Shown here in pieces: positions 16,948-24,946 of a DNA stretch of 64,000 nt. This DNA comes from Ralstonia sp. UNC404CL21Col (GTDB lineage Bacteria; Pseudomonadota; Gammaproteobacteria; Burkholderiales; Burkholderiaceae). The notes under the pieces were generated by a model. It was not told the DNA's origin, ran no database searches, and saw only the letters and a list, made by a program, of their open reading frames with translations. A program made the translations under genes and the position numbers. Numbering within the stretch: the stretch's first letter is position 1; each line of letters opens with the position of its first letter. Location of the stretch: NCBI RefSeq assembly GCF_000620465.1, contig NZ_KK211140.1, positions 313,964 to 377,963 of the forward strand. Direction: 5' to 3'.

Positions 16948-19227
16948 ATGAAATTCCGTTTTCCCGTCATCATCATTGACGAGGACTTCCGCTCCGAGAA
17001 CATCTCCGGGTCGGGCATTCGCGCGCTGGCCCAGGCCATCGAAACCGAAGGCATGGAGGTCATCGGCCTCACCAGCTATGGTGACCTGACCTCGTTCGCG
17101 CAACAGTCGAGCCGCGCGTCCACCTTCATCGTCTCGATCGACGACGATGAATTCATCAACCCGGACAACGACAAGCCGGAACCGGAGGCGGTCGAAAACC
17201 TGCGCGCCTTCGTGGCCGAAGTGCGTCGCCGCAACGCCGACATCCCCATCTTCCTGTACGGTGAAACGCGCACCTCGCGCCATCTGCCGAACGACGTGCT
17301 GCGCGAGCTGCACGGCTTCATCCACATGTTCGAGGACACGCCCGAGTTCGTGGCCCGACACATCATTCGTGAAGCGCGCAATTACCTGGATTCGCTGCCG
17401 CCGCCGTTCTTCAAGGCGCTGATCGACTACGCGCAGGACAGCTCGTATTCGTGGCATTGCCCGGGGCACTCGGGCGGCGTGGCGTTCCTGAAGAGCCCGG
17501 TGGGGCAGGTGTTCCACCAGTTCTTCGGCGAGAACATGCTGCGCGCCGACGTCTGCAACGCCGTGGAAGAACTCGGCCAACTGCTTGACCACACCGGCCC
17601 CGTCGCCGCGTCTGAGCGCAACGCTGCGCGCATCTTCGGTTCGGACCACATGTTCTTCGTGACCAACGGTACGTCGACGTCGAACAAGATGGTGTGGCAC
17701 GCCAACGTGGCGCCCGGCGACATCGTGGTGGTCGACCGCAACTGCCACAAGTCGAATCTGCACGCGATCATGATGACGGGCGCGATTCCCGTGTTCCTGA
17801 TGCCGACGCGCAACCACTTCGGCATCATCGGCCCGATCCCGAAGAGCGAGTTCGAGCCGGAAACGATTGCCAAGAAGATTGCCGACCATCCGTTTGCCAG
17901 CAAGGCCAAGAACAAGAAGCCGCGCATCCTGACCATCACGCAGGGTACGTACGACGGCGTGCTCTACAACGCCGAGATGATCAAGAACATGCTGTCGACC
18001 GAAATCGACACGCTGCACTTTGACGAAGCGTGGCTGCCGCACGCATCGTTCCACCCGTTCTACGAGAACATGCACGCGATCGGCCACGGCCGTCCCCGCA
18101 GCAAGGACGCGCTGGTCTACGCGACGCAGAGCACGCACAAGCTGCTGGCCGGTCTGTCGCAGGCCTCGCAGATCCTCGTGCAGGATTCCGAGACGCGCAA
18201 GCTCGATACGTATCGCTTCAACGAGGCGTATCTGATGCATACCTCGACGAGCCCGCAGTACTCGATCATTGCCTCGTGCGACGTCGCCGCGGCGATGATG
18301 GAAGCGCCGGGCGGCACCGCGCTGGTGGAAGAGAGCATTGCCGAGGCGCTGGACTTCCGCCGCGCCATGCGCAAGGTCGAGCACGAATACCTCGGCGCGA
18401 ATGGCGGCAACGGCCGCGGTGACGACTGGTGGTTCAAGGTCTGGGGCCCGAACGACCTGTCGGACGAAGGCATCGAAGAACGCGCAGCGTGGATGCTCAA
18501 GGCCAACGAGCGCTGGCACGGCTTCGGCAACCTGGCCGAAGACTTCAACCTGCTCGATCCGATCAAGGCCACCATCATCACCCCGGGCTTGGATGTGGAC
18601 GGCAAGTTCAGCGATTCCGGCATCCCGGCCGCCATCGTCACGCGCTACCTGGCCGAGCACGGCATCATCGTCGAGAAGACCGGTCTGTACTCGTTCTTCA
18701 TCATGTTCACCATCGGCATCACCAAGGGCCGCTGGAATTCGCTCGTGACGGAGCTGCAGCAGTTCAAGGACGATTACGACAACAATCAGCCGCTGTGGCG
18801 TGTGCTGCCGGAATTCGTGCGCCAGTATCCGCAATACGAGCGCATCGGCCTGCGTGAACTGTGCGACAGCATCCACAGCGTCTATCAGGCCAACGACGTG
18901 GCCCGCGTGACGACCGAGATGTACCTGTCCGACATGGAGCCGGCGATGATTCCGTCGGATGCCTGGGCCAAGATGGCGCACCGAGAGACCGAGCGTGTCG
19001 CGATCGACGATCTGGAAGGCCGCATCACCGGTATCCTGCTCACGCCGTATCCGCCGGGCATTCCGCTGCTGATTCCGGGCGAGCGCTTCAACAAGACGAT
19101 CGTGCAGTATCTGCAGTTCGCACGCGAGTTCAACAAGCTGTTCCCGGGCTTCGAGACCGACATCCACGGGCTGGTCGAGGAAGAGGTCGACGGCAAGATG
19201 GGGTACTTCGTCGACTGCGTGCGCTGA
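16948..19227 (+). CDS. arginine/lysine/ornithine decarboxylase (fold type I, PLP)
   Basis: A 759-residue PLP enzyme of the inducible basic amino acid decarboxylase family. It has an N-terminal receiver-like wing domain (about 1-140), a catalytic core containing STHKLLAGLSQAS with the PLP lysine (SxHK), and a C-terminal domain with the PGIPLLIPGE motif. These enzymes release CO2 from arginine, lysine or ornithine, giving agmatine, cadaverine or putrescine and often acid resistance. Sequence alone does not fix the substrate here. The nearby agmatinase/guanidinobutyrase gene would suit arginine, but this is only circumstantial. AAGGA precedes the ATG, and a strong terminator follows. Confidence 0.93.
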   Translation: MKFRFPVIIIDEDFRSENISGSGIRALAQAIETEGMEVIGLTSYGDLTSFAQQSSRASTFIVSIDDDEFINPDNDKPEPEAVENLRAFVAEVRRRNADIPIFLYGETRTSRHLPNDVLRELHGFIHMFEDTPEFVARHIIREARNYLDSLPPPFFKALIDYAQDSSYSWHCPGHSGGVAFLKSPVGQVFHQFFGENMLRADVCNAVEELGQLLDHTGPVAASERNAARIFGSDHMFFVTNGTSTSNKMVWHANVAPGDIVVVDRNCHKSNLHAIMMTGAIPVFLMPTRNHFGIIGPIPKSEFEPETIAKKIADHPFASKAKNKKPRILTITQGTYDGVLYNAEMIKNMLSTEIDTLHFDEAWLPHASFHPFYENMHAIGHGRPRSKDALVYATQSTHKLLAGLSQASQILVQDSETRKLDTYRFNEAYLMHTSTSPQYSIIASCDVAAAMMEAPGGTALVEESIAEALDFRRAMRKVEHEYLGANGGNGRGDDWWFKVWGPNDLSDEGIEERAAWMLKANERWHGFGNLAEDFNLLDPIKATIITPGLDVDGKFSDSGIPAAIVTRYLAEHGIIVEKTGLYSFFIMFTIGITKGRWNSLVTELQQFKDDYDNNQPLWRVLPEFVRQYPQYERIGLRELCDSIHSVYQANDVARVTTEMYLSDMEPAMIPSDAWAKMAHRETERVAIDDLEGRITGILLTPYPPGIPLLIPGERFNKTIVQYLQFAREFNKLFPGFETDIHGLVEEEVDGKMGYFVDCVR

Positions 19228-19250
19228 GTTTCAGTCGTACCAAAAGAAAG

Positions 19251-19281
19251 GCCGCGCGAGAGTATCGGGCGGCTTTTTTTT
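19251..19281 (+). terminator. terminator of the decarboxylase gene
   Basis: Stem GCCGC/GCGGC with an inner CGA/TCG pair across one mismatch, followed by eight T. It lies 24 nt after the decarboxylase stop. Confidence 0.85.
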
Positions 19282-19352
19282 CGTTTGGCGCTTCTGCGAT
19301 GCGTTCGGCGGTATGAAGTGTTACCGACCGCTGCAAGGCAAAAAAACTTGAG

Positions 19353-20084
19353 CTATCGGTTCTTCGCCCGGAGGTGTTGCAGCCGCTGCTGCTGCGATGG
19401 CTCCAGCGCTCGGGTTGCTTCCCTGAAAGTCAAAGCCGACATCTCGGCAGCATGTCGCTCCACGAAGCCGATCGTTCGCAATGGTGTTTTTTTGCAGGTC
19501 GAGCGCAGCACCCATCCGATTGCCTTTCGGATGAAGAACTCCCGCTCCTGCAGCAGCGGAACAGCCCGCCGGTCGAAACGTTCGAAGTCACCTTGGCCGG
19601 CTGCGAGTCGGTCATGACTGGCTAACAGCGCACTGCGCCGCACCCAGAAATTCGTATGTGCGGACCATTCGTCCAGGTCCGTCTCGACCGCTGGTATCCG
19701 GGTGGCCAGCGCGCCAACCACTTTGATCGCAAGCCAGTCGACATGAGCCCACGTCGTGCTTCGATCGATCAGGCCCTTCAACCATCCGACATCCGATTTG
19801 CGGAGCAGGTCGCTCCGCAGTTCGAGCACCGCGATTCCAACAGATCGCAATTCATGGGTGTGTGTATTCCAGAGCGCCTCGACCAGCCCCTTGAGGTCTT
19901 CCACAGTAAGGGCGGGGCAGTCGGCGACAAAGGTTCGGGCCACCCGTCGCACAGCTGGCACGGAAGCACCGATGAAGCGGAGGTCGCTCTTCAAGTATTG
20001 CTTTTCTTTTTCCGCCCTCTCGGCAGTGGCGTCCCCGGCAAGGGACTCGGCCAGCTGGCCGACAACGGTCGTCTGGTCGTTCAA
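19353..20084 (-). CDS. DNA alkylation repair protein (AlkD-like HEAT-repeat glycosylase family)
   Basis: A 243-residue all-helical protein of the AlkC/AlkD superfamily (PF08713) that excises alkylated bases from DNA. Family features include EKEKQYLKSDLRFIGASVPAVR, HELRSVGIAVLE, TTWAHVDWLA, NFWVRRSALLA and REFFIRKAIGWVLR. There is no suitable ATG. An ideal AGGAGG followed after 7 nt by TTG (20084) marks the start, giving the sequence LNDQTTVVGQLAES. Starting from the far upstream ATG would add 37 unrelated residues. It is an isolated gene in a region of convergent and tandem neighbours. Confidence 0.88.
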   Translation of the reverse strand: MNDQTTVVGQLAESLAGDATAERAEKEKQYLKSDLRFIGASVPAVRRVARTFVADCPALTVEDLKGLVEALWNTHTHELRSVGIAVLELRSDLLRKSDVGWLKGLIDRSTTWAHVDWLAIKVVGALATRIPAVETDLDEWSAHTNFWVRRSALLASHDRLAAGQGDFERFDRRAVPLLQEREFFIRKAIGWVLRSTCKKTPLRTIGFVERHAAEMSALTFREATRALEPSQQQRLQHLRAKNR

Positions 20085-20175
20085 GGATGGCCCTCCTGTG
20101 CGCGTTGGCTTGCAGCATAGCCGTGCTTCGCAAATATCGGCAATTCGCCAGACCGCGCCAGCGTGCGTCACAAAC

Positions 20176-20212
20176 AAAAACGCCGCGCTGATCAACTCAG
20201 CGCGGCGTTTTG
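20176..20212. terminator. bidirectional terminator downstream of argH
   Basis: A perfect 11-bp stem CGCCGCGCTGA/TCAGCGCGGCG around TCAAC. It is flanked by AAAAA on the left and TTTTG on the right, so it can act on both strands; argH (minus strand) ends 19 nt before it. Confidence 0.9.
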
Positions 20213-20230
20213 TTTAGAGCGTGCAGCGGA

Positions 20231-21646
20231 TTATTCAGCCAGCGCAGCGCGCGCAAACGCAATGGCCTGCTTCACCTGCTCCGGCGCTGTCCCGCCGATG
20301 TGGTTGCGCGAAGCGACCGAGCCTTCCAGCGTCAGCACGGCGTGCACATCGTCGCTGATCAGATCGGACTTGTCGCCGAGGCCGCAGATGTCACGCAGTT
20401 GCGCAACCGACAGGTCTGCCAGGTCGCAACGCAGGTCGTCGCACGCGCGCACGGCGTGGGCCACGGCTTCGTGCGCATCGCGGAAGGGCAAGCCGCGCTT
20501 GACCAGGTAGTCGGCCAGGTCGGTGGCGGTGGCGTAGCCCTGCAGCGCGGCGGCACGCATGGCGTCGGCCTTGACGGTGATGCCCGGCACCATGTCGGCA
20601 AAGATGCGCAGCGTGTCGACCACCGTATCCACGGTGTCGAACAGCGGTTCCTTGTCTTCCTGGTTGTCCTTGTTGTACGCCAGCGGCTGGCCCTTCATCA
20701 GCGTGAGCAGGCCGATCAGGTGGCCGTTGACGCGGCCGGTCTTGCCGCGCGCCAGTTCGGGCACGTCCGGGTTTTTCTTCTGCGGCATGATCGAGCTGCC
20801 GGTGCAGAAGCGGTCTGCAATGTCGATAAAGCCCACGCGCGGGCTCATCCACAGCACCAGCTCTTCAGAGAAGCGCGAGATGTGCGTCATGACGAGCGCG
20901 GCGGCGGCGCAGAATTCGATGGCGAAGTCGCGGTCGGACACGGCGTCCAGCGAGTTGCGGCATACACCGTCAAAGCCGAGTTGCTGGGCGACGAATTCGC
21001 GGTCGATCGGGTAGCTCGTACCGGCCAGCGCGGCGGCGCCCAGCGGCAGGCGGTTGACGCGCTTGCGGGCGTCGAGCATGCGCTCGGTGTCGCGCGTGAA
21101 CATCTCGACGTAGGCCAGCAGGTGGTGGCCGAACACCACCGGTTGCGCGACCTGCAGGTGCGTGAAGCCCGGGACGATGGTGTTGGTGTGTTGCTCCGCC
21201 AAGTCCAGCAGCGCGCTGCGCAGAGCCTTGAGCAGACCGACGATGTTGTCGATCTCGCTGCGCAGCCACAGGCGGATGTCGGTGGCGACCTGGTCGTTGC
21301 GCGAGCGGCCCGTGTGCAGACGCTTGCCCGCGTCGCCGGCCATGGCGGTCAGGCGCGCTTCGATGTTCAGGTGGACGTCTTCCAGATCCAGCTTCCACTC
21401 GAACGTGCCGGCCTCGATCTCTTGGCGGATCTGCGCCATGCCCTTTTCGATGGCGGCGCGATCGGCTTCGGCGATGATGCCCTGCTTGGCGAGCATGGCA
21501 GCGTGCGCCAGCGAGCCCTGGATGTCGAACAGTGCGAGGCGCTTGTCAAAGAACACCGACGCGGTATAGCGCTTGACGAGATCGGACACCGGCTCGTTAA
21601 AGCGGGCGGACCACGCTTCGGCCTTCTTGGCGAGTTGGGAGGTCAT
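20231..21646 (-). CDS. argH: argininosuccinate lyase
   Basis: Last step of arginine biosynthesis: splits argininosuccinate into arginine and fumarate. The 471-residue cytoplasmic tetramer starts [16 protein letters not shown]. It carries the superfamily signature [22 protein letters not shown], with the catalytic serine loop near its start, the conserved [13 protein letters not shown] and the [13 protein letters not shown] segment (here [12 protein letters not shown]). The frame runs 15 codons further upstream, but homologues start at MTSQ. A strong terminator follows. Confidence 0.97.
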   Translation of the reverse strand: MTSQLAKKAEAWSARFNEPVSDLVKRYTASVFFDKRLALFDIQGSLAHAAMLAKQGIIAEADRAAIEKGMAQIRQEIEAGTFEWKLDLEDVHLNIEARLTAMAGDAGKRLHTGRSRNDQVATDIRLWLRSEIDNIVGLLKALRSALLDLAEQHTNTIVPGFTHLQVAQPVVFGHHLLAYVEMFTRDTERMLDARKRVNRLPLGAAALAGTSYPIDREFVAQQLGFDGVCRNSLDAVSDRDFAIEFCAAAALVMTHISRFSEELVLWMSPRVGFIDIADRFCTGSSIMPQKKNPDVPELARGKTGRVNGHLIGLLTLMKGQPLAYNKDNQEDKEPLFDTVDTVVDTLRIFADMVPGITVKADAMRAAALQGYATATDLADYLVKRGLPFRDAHEAVAHAVRACDDLRCDLADLSVAQLRDICGLGDKSDLISDDVHAVLTLEGSVASRNHIGGTAPEQVKQAIAFARAALAE

Positions 21647-21749
21647 GGGCGGACAGCAGGAGGAGCGCGGCCGGCGAGGCGCCAGCCGCAAATTCAGGAA
21701 ACCGCGATTATATCGCCCGCCGGGCCTTCCGGCCCCCGCGCCGGGGTGC

Positions 21750-22469
21750 CTACAGCGTGCTGTCGATCAGCGCGCCCTTGAAGACCACCGGGCCCGTCGG
21801 CCCCTCCGGATTGGGCGAGCCACCACGCGGTTCCACGCTGATGGCGAGCGCCGGCACTTGCCGCAACGGCTGCGCCACCGTCAACCGCACGGCGCGCTGG
21901 TGCCCGATCACCCCAAGTGACTGCGGATGCCCGCCGGGCGGCAGCGCCCAGAGCTGCAAGGCCTGTTCGGTATTGAGCGGCGTTGCGTCCAGCCGCTTGA
22001 GCGACAGCGTGCCGGTGCGCGCATCCCAGGTGACGAGGACGGCCGCCTGGGCCTGCGCGTCCTGCAGCACGGCCACGGCGTTGGCGACAGGCGCTTCGCG
22101 CAATTGCTGCGCCAGCCGCAGGTTCAGGCCGATCGCCACCGCCGCGACCACCGCCGCGACGGCCGTGGCGCTGCGCCAGAAGCCTGCGCCCTGCCAAAGC
22201 CGTTGCCAGAGCGCCTTCTGCTGCGGCGCGGGCTCGCGCCAGCCGAGTTGCACTTCGATGCGGCGGAGAATGTCCGCCAACGGTGCCGTGGCCGGCTGAA
22301 GCGAGGGCAGGTCGGCCAGATAGCGCTGCCAGCGTTCCACCGTCGCGCGCGTGGCGGCGTCGTGGCGAATGATCTGCTCGAAACGGCGGCGTGCGCCGGC
22401 GCGCAGCGTTCCGACCGCGTATTCAGCGGCCAGCTTGTCGACGAGTTCGGGGTGGCGGCGCGGGTCCAT
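21750..22469 (-). CDS. anti-sigma factor, RskA family
   Basis: A 239-residue membrane protein, predicted to hold the adjacent ECF sigma factor inactive. The N-terminal cytoplasmic zinc-free anti-sigma domain ([31 protein letters not shown]) is followed by one membrane helix at about 103-122 ([18 protein letters not shown]). The periplasmic RskA-type domain includes [19 protein letters not shown] and [25 protein letters not shown]. The start codon overlaps the sigma factor stop (TGATG), with GGAG upstream, so the two are translationally coupled. The inducing signal is unknown. Confidence 0.9.
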   Translation of the reverse strand: MDPRRHPELVDKLAAEYAVGTLRAGARRRFEQIIRHDAATRATVERWQRYLADLPSLQPATAPLADILRRIEVQLGWREPAPQQKALWQRLWQGAGFWRSATAVAAVVAAVAIGLNLRLAQQLREAPVANAVAVLQDAQAQAAVLVTWDARTGTLSLKRLDATPLNTEQALQLWALPPGGHPQSLGVIGHQRAVRLTVAQPLRQVPALAISVEPRGGSPNPEGPTGPVVFKGALIDSTL

Positions 22470-23116
22470 CACGGTGCTCCAAGGCATTCGCGCAGGCGGT
22501 CCAGCCCCCGCCGCATCCAGGACTTGACGGTGCCCAGCGGCAGCGACAGCGATTGCGCCAGCTCGCTGTGCGACAGGTCACGCAGATACGCGAGCGACAC
22601 GACCTGGCGCTGCTTCGGGTCGAGCCGCTTGAGGCATTCGGCCAGCGCGCGGGCCTGCTGACCGGCGAGCGCGATGTCCGCAGGGCCCGGGGCGTGGTCG
22701 GCCAGGACATCGGCGTAGGCGTCGTCCAGGGGCACGGATTCCTGCACGCGCTCGGCATGCTGCCGGCGCAGGCAATCGAGTGCACGGTTGCGCACGATGG
22801 TGGTCATCCACGTCATGGGGGCGGCCAGATGCGGGCGGTAATCGCCGGCATGGCGCCAGATGTTGACGAAACTTTCTTGCAAAACGTCCTCGGCCCAGTC
22901 CTTCCTGACCAAGATACGCAGCGCGAGCCCAAACAGTTTCGGTGCGCAGCGCGTATATAGCGTGCGCAGGGCGTCGCGGTCGCCCAGGCTGATGCGTTGC
23001 AGCAATGCGGCCAGCTCTTCAGCGTCGGCGCTCGGGGGGCGCGCTGCCGCGGACGTCGCTGGCGGGTCGGCAGGTTGCTCGGCGGGGTCTTCGGCGGAGC
23101 GCTGATAGGAGAGCAC
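22469..23116 (-). CDS. ECF RNA polymerase sigma factor (SigK-like)
   Basis: Alternative sigma factor with region 2 (LRTLYTRCAPKLFGLALRIL, DWAEDVLQESFVNIWRH, MTWMTTIVRNRALDCLRR) and region 4 (RLDPKQRQVVSLAYLRDLSHSELAQSLSLPLGTVKSWMRRGL). No ATG lies at a plausible place. I used the GTG at 23116 (VLSYQRSAED), giving about 215 residues, but no good ribosome site is visible and the true start could be further downstream. It is coupled to the anti-sigma gene and divergent from a ferritin-like gene that may be its target. Confidence 0.85.
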   Translation of the reverse strand: MLSYQRSAEDPAEQPADPPATSAAARPPSADAEELAALLQRISLGDRDALRTLYTRCAPKLFGLALRILVRKDWAEDVLQESFVNIWRHAGDYRPHLAAPMTWMTTIVRNRALDCLRRQHAERVQESVPLDDAYADVLADHAPGPADIALAGQQARALAECLKRLDPKQRQVVSLAYLRDLSHSELAQSLSLPLGTVKSWMRRGLDRLRECLGAP

Positions 23117-23206
23117 GTGGGCAGTTTTCTGTGGACGGTTTTGCCCAAAGTGTAGGTAGAAACGGTGCCCGTGGGTGAATTCACGTGAAAGGCGCTGAGG
23201 TTTTTT

Positions 23207-23234
23207 TGCATCCAGTTGGGTACGCCGTTCGTAC
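23207..23234 (+). promoter_or_regulatory. candidate ECF-type promoter before the ferritin-like gene
   Basis: TGCATCC and CGTAC separated by 16 nt, in the intergenic region between the divergent sigma factor and the ferritin-like gene. It loosely resembles promoters of SigK-type ECF factors (CATCC plus a CG-containing -10). A TTCACGTGAA palindrome lies at 23180-23189. This is a suggestion only. Confidence 0.25.
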
Positions 23235-23322
23235 AAGCGATCAGGCGGTGAATAAACGCCCGCGATTCGGACTTCGTACCGCACGGGTCGCGCTTCCTTC
23301 CCACAATGCAAGGAGATCGACG

Positions 23323-23928
23323 ATGGATACAACCCAAGAGATGGATCAGTTGGCGAGCGACAGCCCACGCATCGATGTGCGTCGTCGCGTGCTGCTGCGC
23401 GCGCCGGGGCTGATGGCGCTGGGCTCGCTGGCGGCGGTGTCGCTGGGGCAGTCGATGCCGGCCTGGGCGCAGACGCAATCCGGCAGCGTGAAAGACGACG
23501 TCAACATCCTGAACGTGGCGCTCGGCCTCGAATATCAGGCCATCGCCGCCTATCAGGTGGGCGCGGAAAGCGGCCTGTTGCAAAAGCCCGTGCTGGCAAC
23601 CGCGGTGAAGTTCCAGGGCCACCACAAAGCGCATGCGTCGGTGCTGGCAGGCGCGGTGTCCAAGCTGGGCGGCACGCCCGTCATGGAGAAAACGGCGGCG
23701 GAATACAACTTTCCGGTCAGCCAGCTGAAGACGCAGGCCGACGTGCTGCGTTTTGCCGCGGGCCTGGAGAAGGGCGCTGCCTCGGCTTACCTGGGCGTGA
23801 TACCGAGCTTCTACACGCGCGACCTCGCCAAGGCCGCCGCCAGCATCCTGGGCGACGAGACGATGCATTGGGCGGTGCTGCTCTCGGCGCTGGGTGAAGA
23901 CCCGGTGCCCGTCGCGTTCATCAGCTAA
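23323..23928 (+). CDS. exported ferritin-like domain protein
   Basis: A 202-residue protein with an RRRVLLRAPG-type, Tat-like signal and a hydrophobic stretch ending MPAWAQ. The helical ferritin-like domain (PF13668 type) contains NVALGLEYQAIAAYQVGAES, KFQGHHKAHASVLAGAV and LGDETMHWAVLLSALGE. The conserved Glu and His residues could bind a di-metal centre. The function is unproven; such proteins are often under ECF sigma/anti-sigma control and linked to stress. An AAGGAGAT ribosome site lies 6 nt before the ATG. It is divergent from the sigma/anti-sigma pair. Confidence 0.85.
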   Translation: MDTTQEMDQLASDSPRIDVRRRVLLRAPGLMALGSLAAVSLGQSMPAWAQTQSGSVKDDVNILNVALGLEYQAIAAYQVGAESGLLQKPVLATAVKFQGHHKAHASVLAGAVSKLGGTPVMEKTAAEYNFPVSQLKTQADVLRFAAGLEKGAASAYLGVIPSFYTRDLAKAAASILGDETMHWAVLLSALGEDPVPVAFIS

Positions 23929-23941
23929 GCGGTTTGTTGGG

Positions 23942-23982
23942 CCGCCACACCGGCCGCTCGTTACGGTGTGGCGGTTTTTTTT
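23942..23982 (+). terminator. terminator of the ferritin-like gene
   Basis: Perfect 11-bp stem CCGCCACACCG/CGGTGTGGCGG followed by eight T. It overlaps the 3' end of the convergent LysR gene, whose stop codon (23961-23963) lies in the loop. Confidence 0.92.
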
Positions 23983-24845
23983 GGCGCGTCGAACGCTTCG
24001 ACGATGCAATCGAGCAGGGCACGCACGCGCGCGGTCTTGTGCAGATCGGCGTGCGTCACGAGCCAGACGTCCTGCATGCTGCGCCGATTGGGCAACACAC
24101 GCACAAGTTGCGGATAGACCTGCGCACGCCTGCACACCAGTTCGGTCATGCCAATGCCTGCGGCCACCGCCTCGAACAGCGCCAGCGCCGAGTTGCTCTG
24201 CAAGACGACACGCCCGCGCGTAATGGGCTCGCCGCAGAGGTCTTCCCACATCCACGGCACTTCGTTGCGCGGATAAAGCACGAGATCGTGCCCCGCAAAG
24301 GCCGTCCCTTCCTCGGGCTCGCCACGCGCGGCCACGTAGCTGCGGCTCGCATAGATACCGGTTTCCATTTGCCCGATGCGCCGCGCGATGAGGTCCGGAG
24401 AATCGGGCCGTAGCGTGCGCACGGCCACGTCGGCCTCGCGCTTGGTGAGGTTGGCAATGCTCTTGGACGCCATGCAGACGACCTCAATGCCCGGATGCCG
24501 CTGCCGTAGCTGCGCGATGGCCGGCAGCACAAACGTGGCGGCCATGGTGTCGGTCGTGGCCACGCGGATCGTGCCGGCGAGTTGATCGTCGATGCCGGCA
24601 ACGCGGCGCTCAATGGTGTGCGCCGCCTGCTCCATCGCTTCGGCCGGGCCGATCAGCGCTTCTCCGGCCGGGGTGAGCACCAGCGCGGTCGACGTCCGCA
24701 AGAAGAGTTTGGCTGACAGCTCGTCTTCCAGCGCGGTGATGCGGCGGCCCACCGTGGCCTGATCCACGCCCAGACGCTGAGCCGCACCGCGCAGCGTGCC
24801 GGTGCGCGCCACGGCCAGGAAAAAGCGTCCGTTATCCCAGTTCAC
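23961..24845 (-). CDS. LysR-family transcriptional regulator
   Basis: A 294-residue DNA-binding regulator. The N-terminal winged helix (FFLAVARTGTLRGAAQRLGVDQATVGRRITALEDEL) leads to a periplasmic-binding-protein-like effector domain. A GTG start (VNWDNGRF) with GGAG 6 nt upstream is better than the distant in-frame ATG at 24920, which would put the start beyond the operator region. It is divergent from an MFS pump gene, and the palindrome between them suggests control of that pump. The effector is unknown. Confidence 0.9.
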   Translation of the reverse strand: MNWDNGRFFLAVARTGTLRGAAQRLGVDQATVGRRITALEDELSAKLFLRTSTALVLTPAGEALIGPAEAMEQAAHTIERRVAGIDDQLAGTIRVATTDTMAATFVLPAIAQLRQRHPGIEVVCMASKSIANLTKREADVAVRTLRPDSPDLIARRIGQMETGIYASRSYVAARGEPEEGTAFAGHDLVLYPRNEVPWMWEDLCGEPITRGRVVLQSNSALALFEAVAAGIGMTELVCRRAQVYPQLVRVLPNRRSMQDVWLVTHADLHKTARVRALLDCIVEAFDAPKKTATP

Positions 24846-24895
24846 GTCTGGCTCCGAATGTTCGTAGATGGATGATGCAGATTTGCAGTGGTGCG

Positions 24896-24920
24896 ATGCA
24901 AAAACGCTGCTTTTTTGCAT
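24896..24920. promoter_or_regulatory. palindromic operator between LysR and MFS genes
   Basis: A perfect 9-bp inverted repeat ATGCAAAAA-N7-TTTTTGCAT, overlapped on its right by the palindrome TTGCATGCAA (24915-24924). It lies midway between the divergent LysR and MFS starts, as expected for a LysR binding site. A -10-like TACACT at 24934-24939 precedes the MFS gene. Confidence 0.6.
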
Positions 24921-24946
24921 GCAATCCCCAGCCTACACTGGGCTGC

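Noticed and set aside
16729-19167. An 812-codon minus-strand open frame opposite the decarboxylase
   Set aside because: Shadow of a well-conserved PLP enzyme, for the same GC-bias reason.
20210-21781. A 523-codon plus-strand open frame opposite argH
   Set aside because: Shadow of argH, with composition typical of antisense frames.
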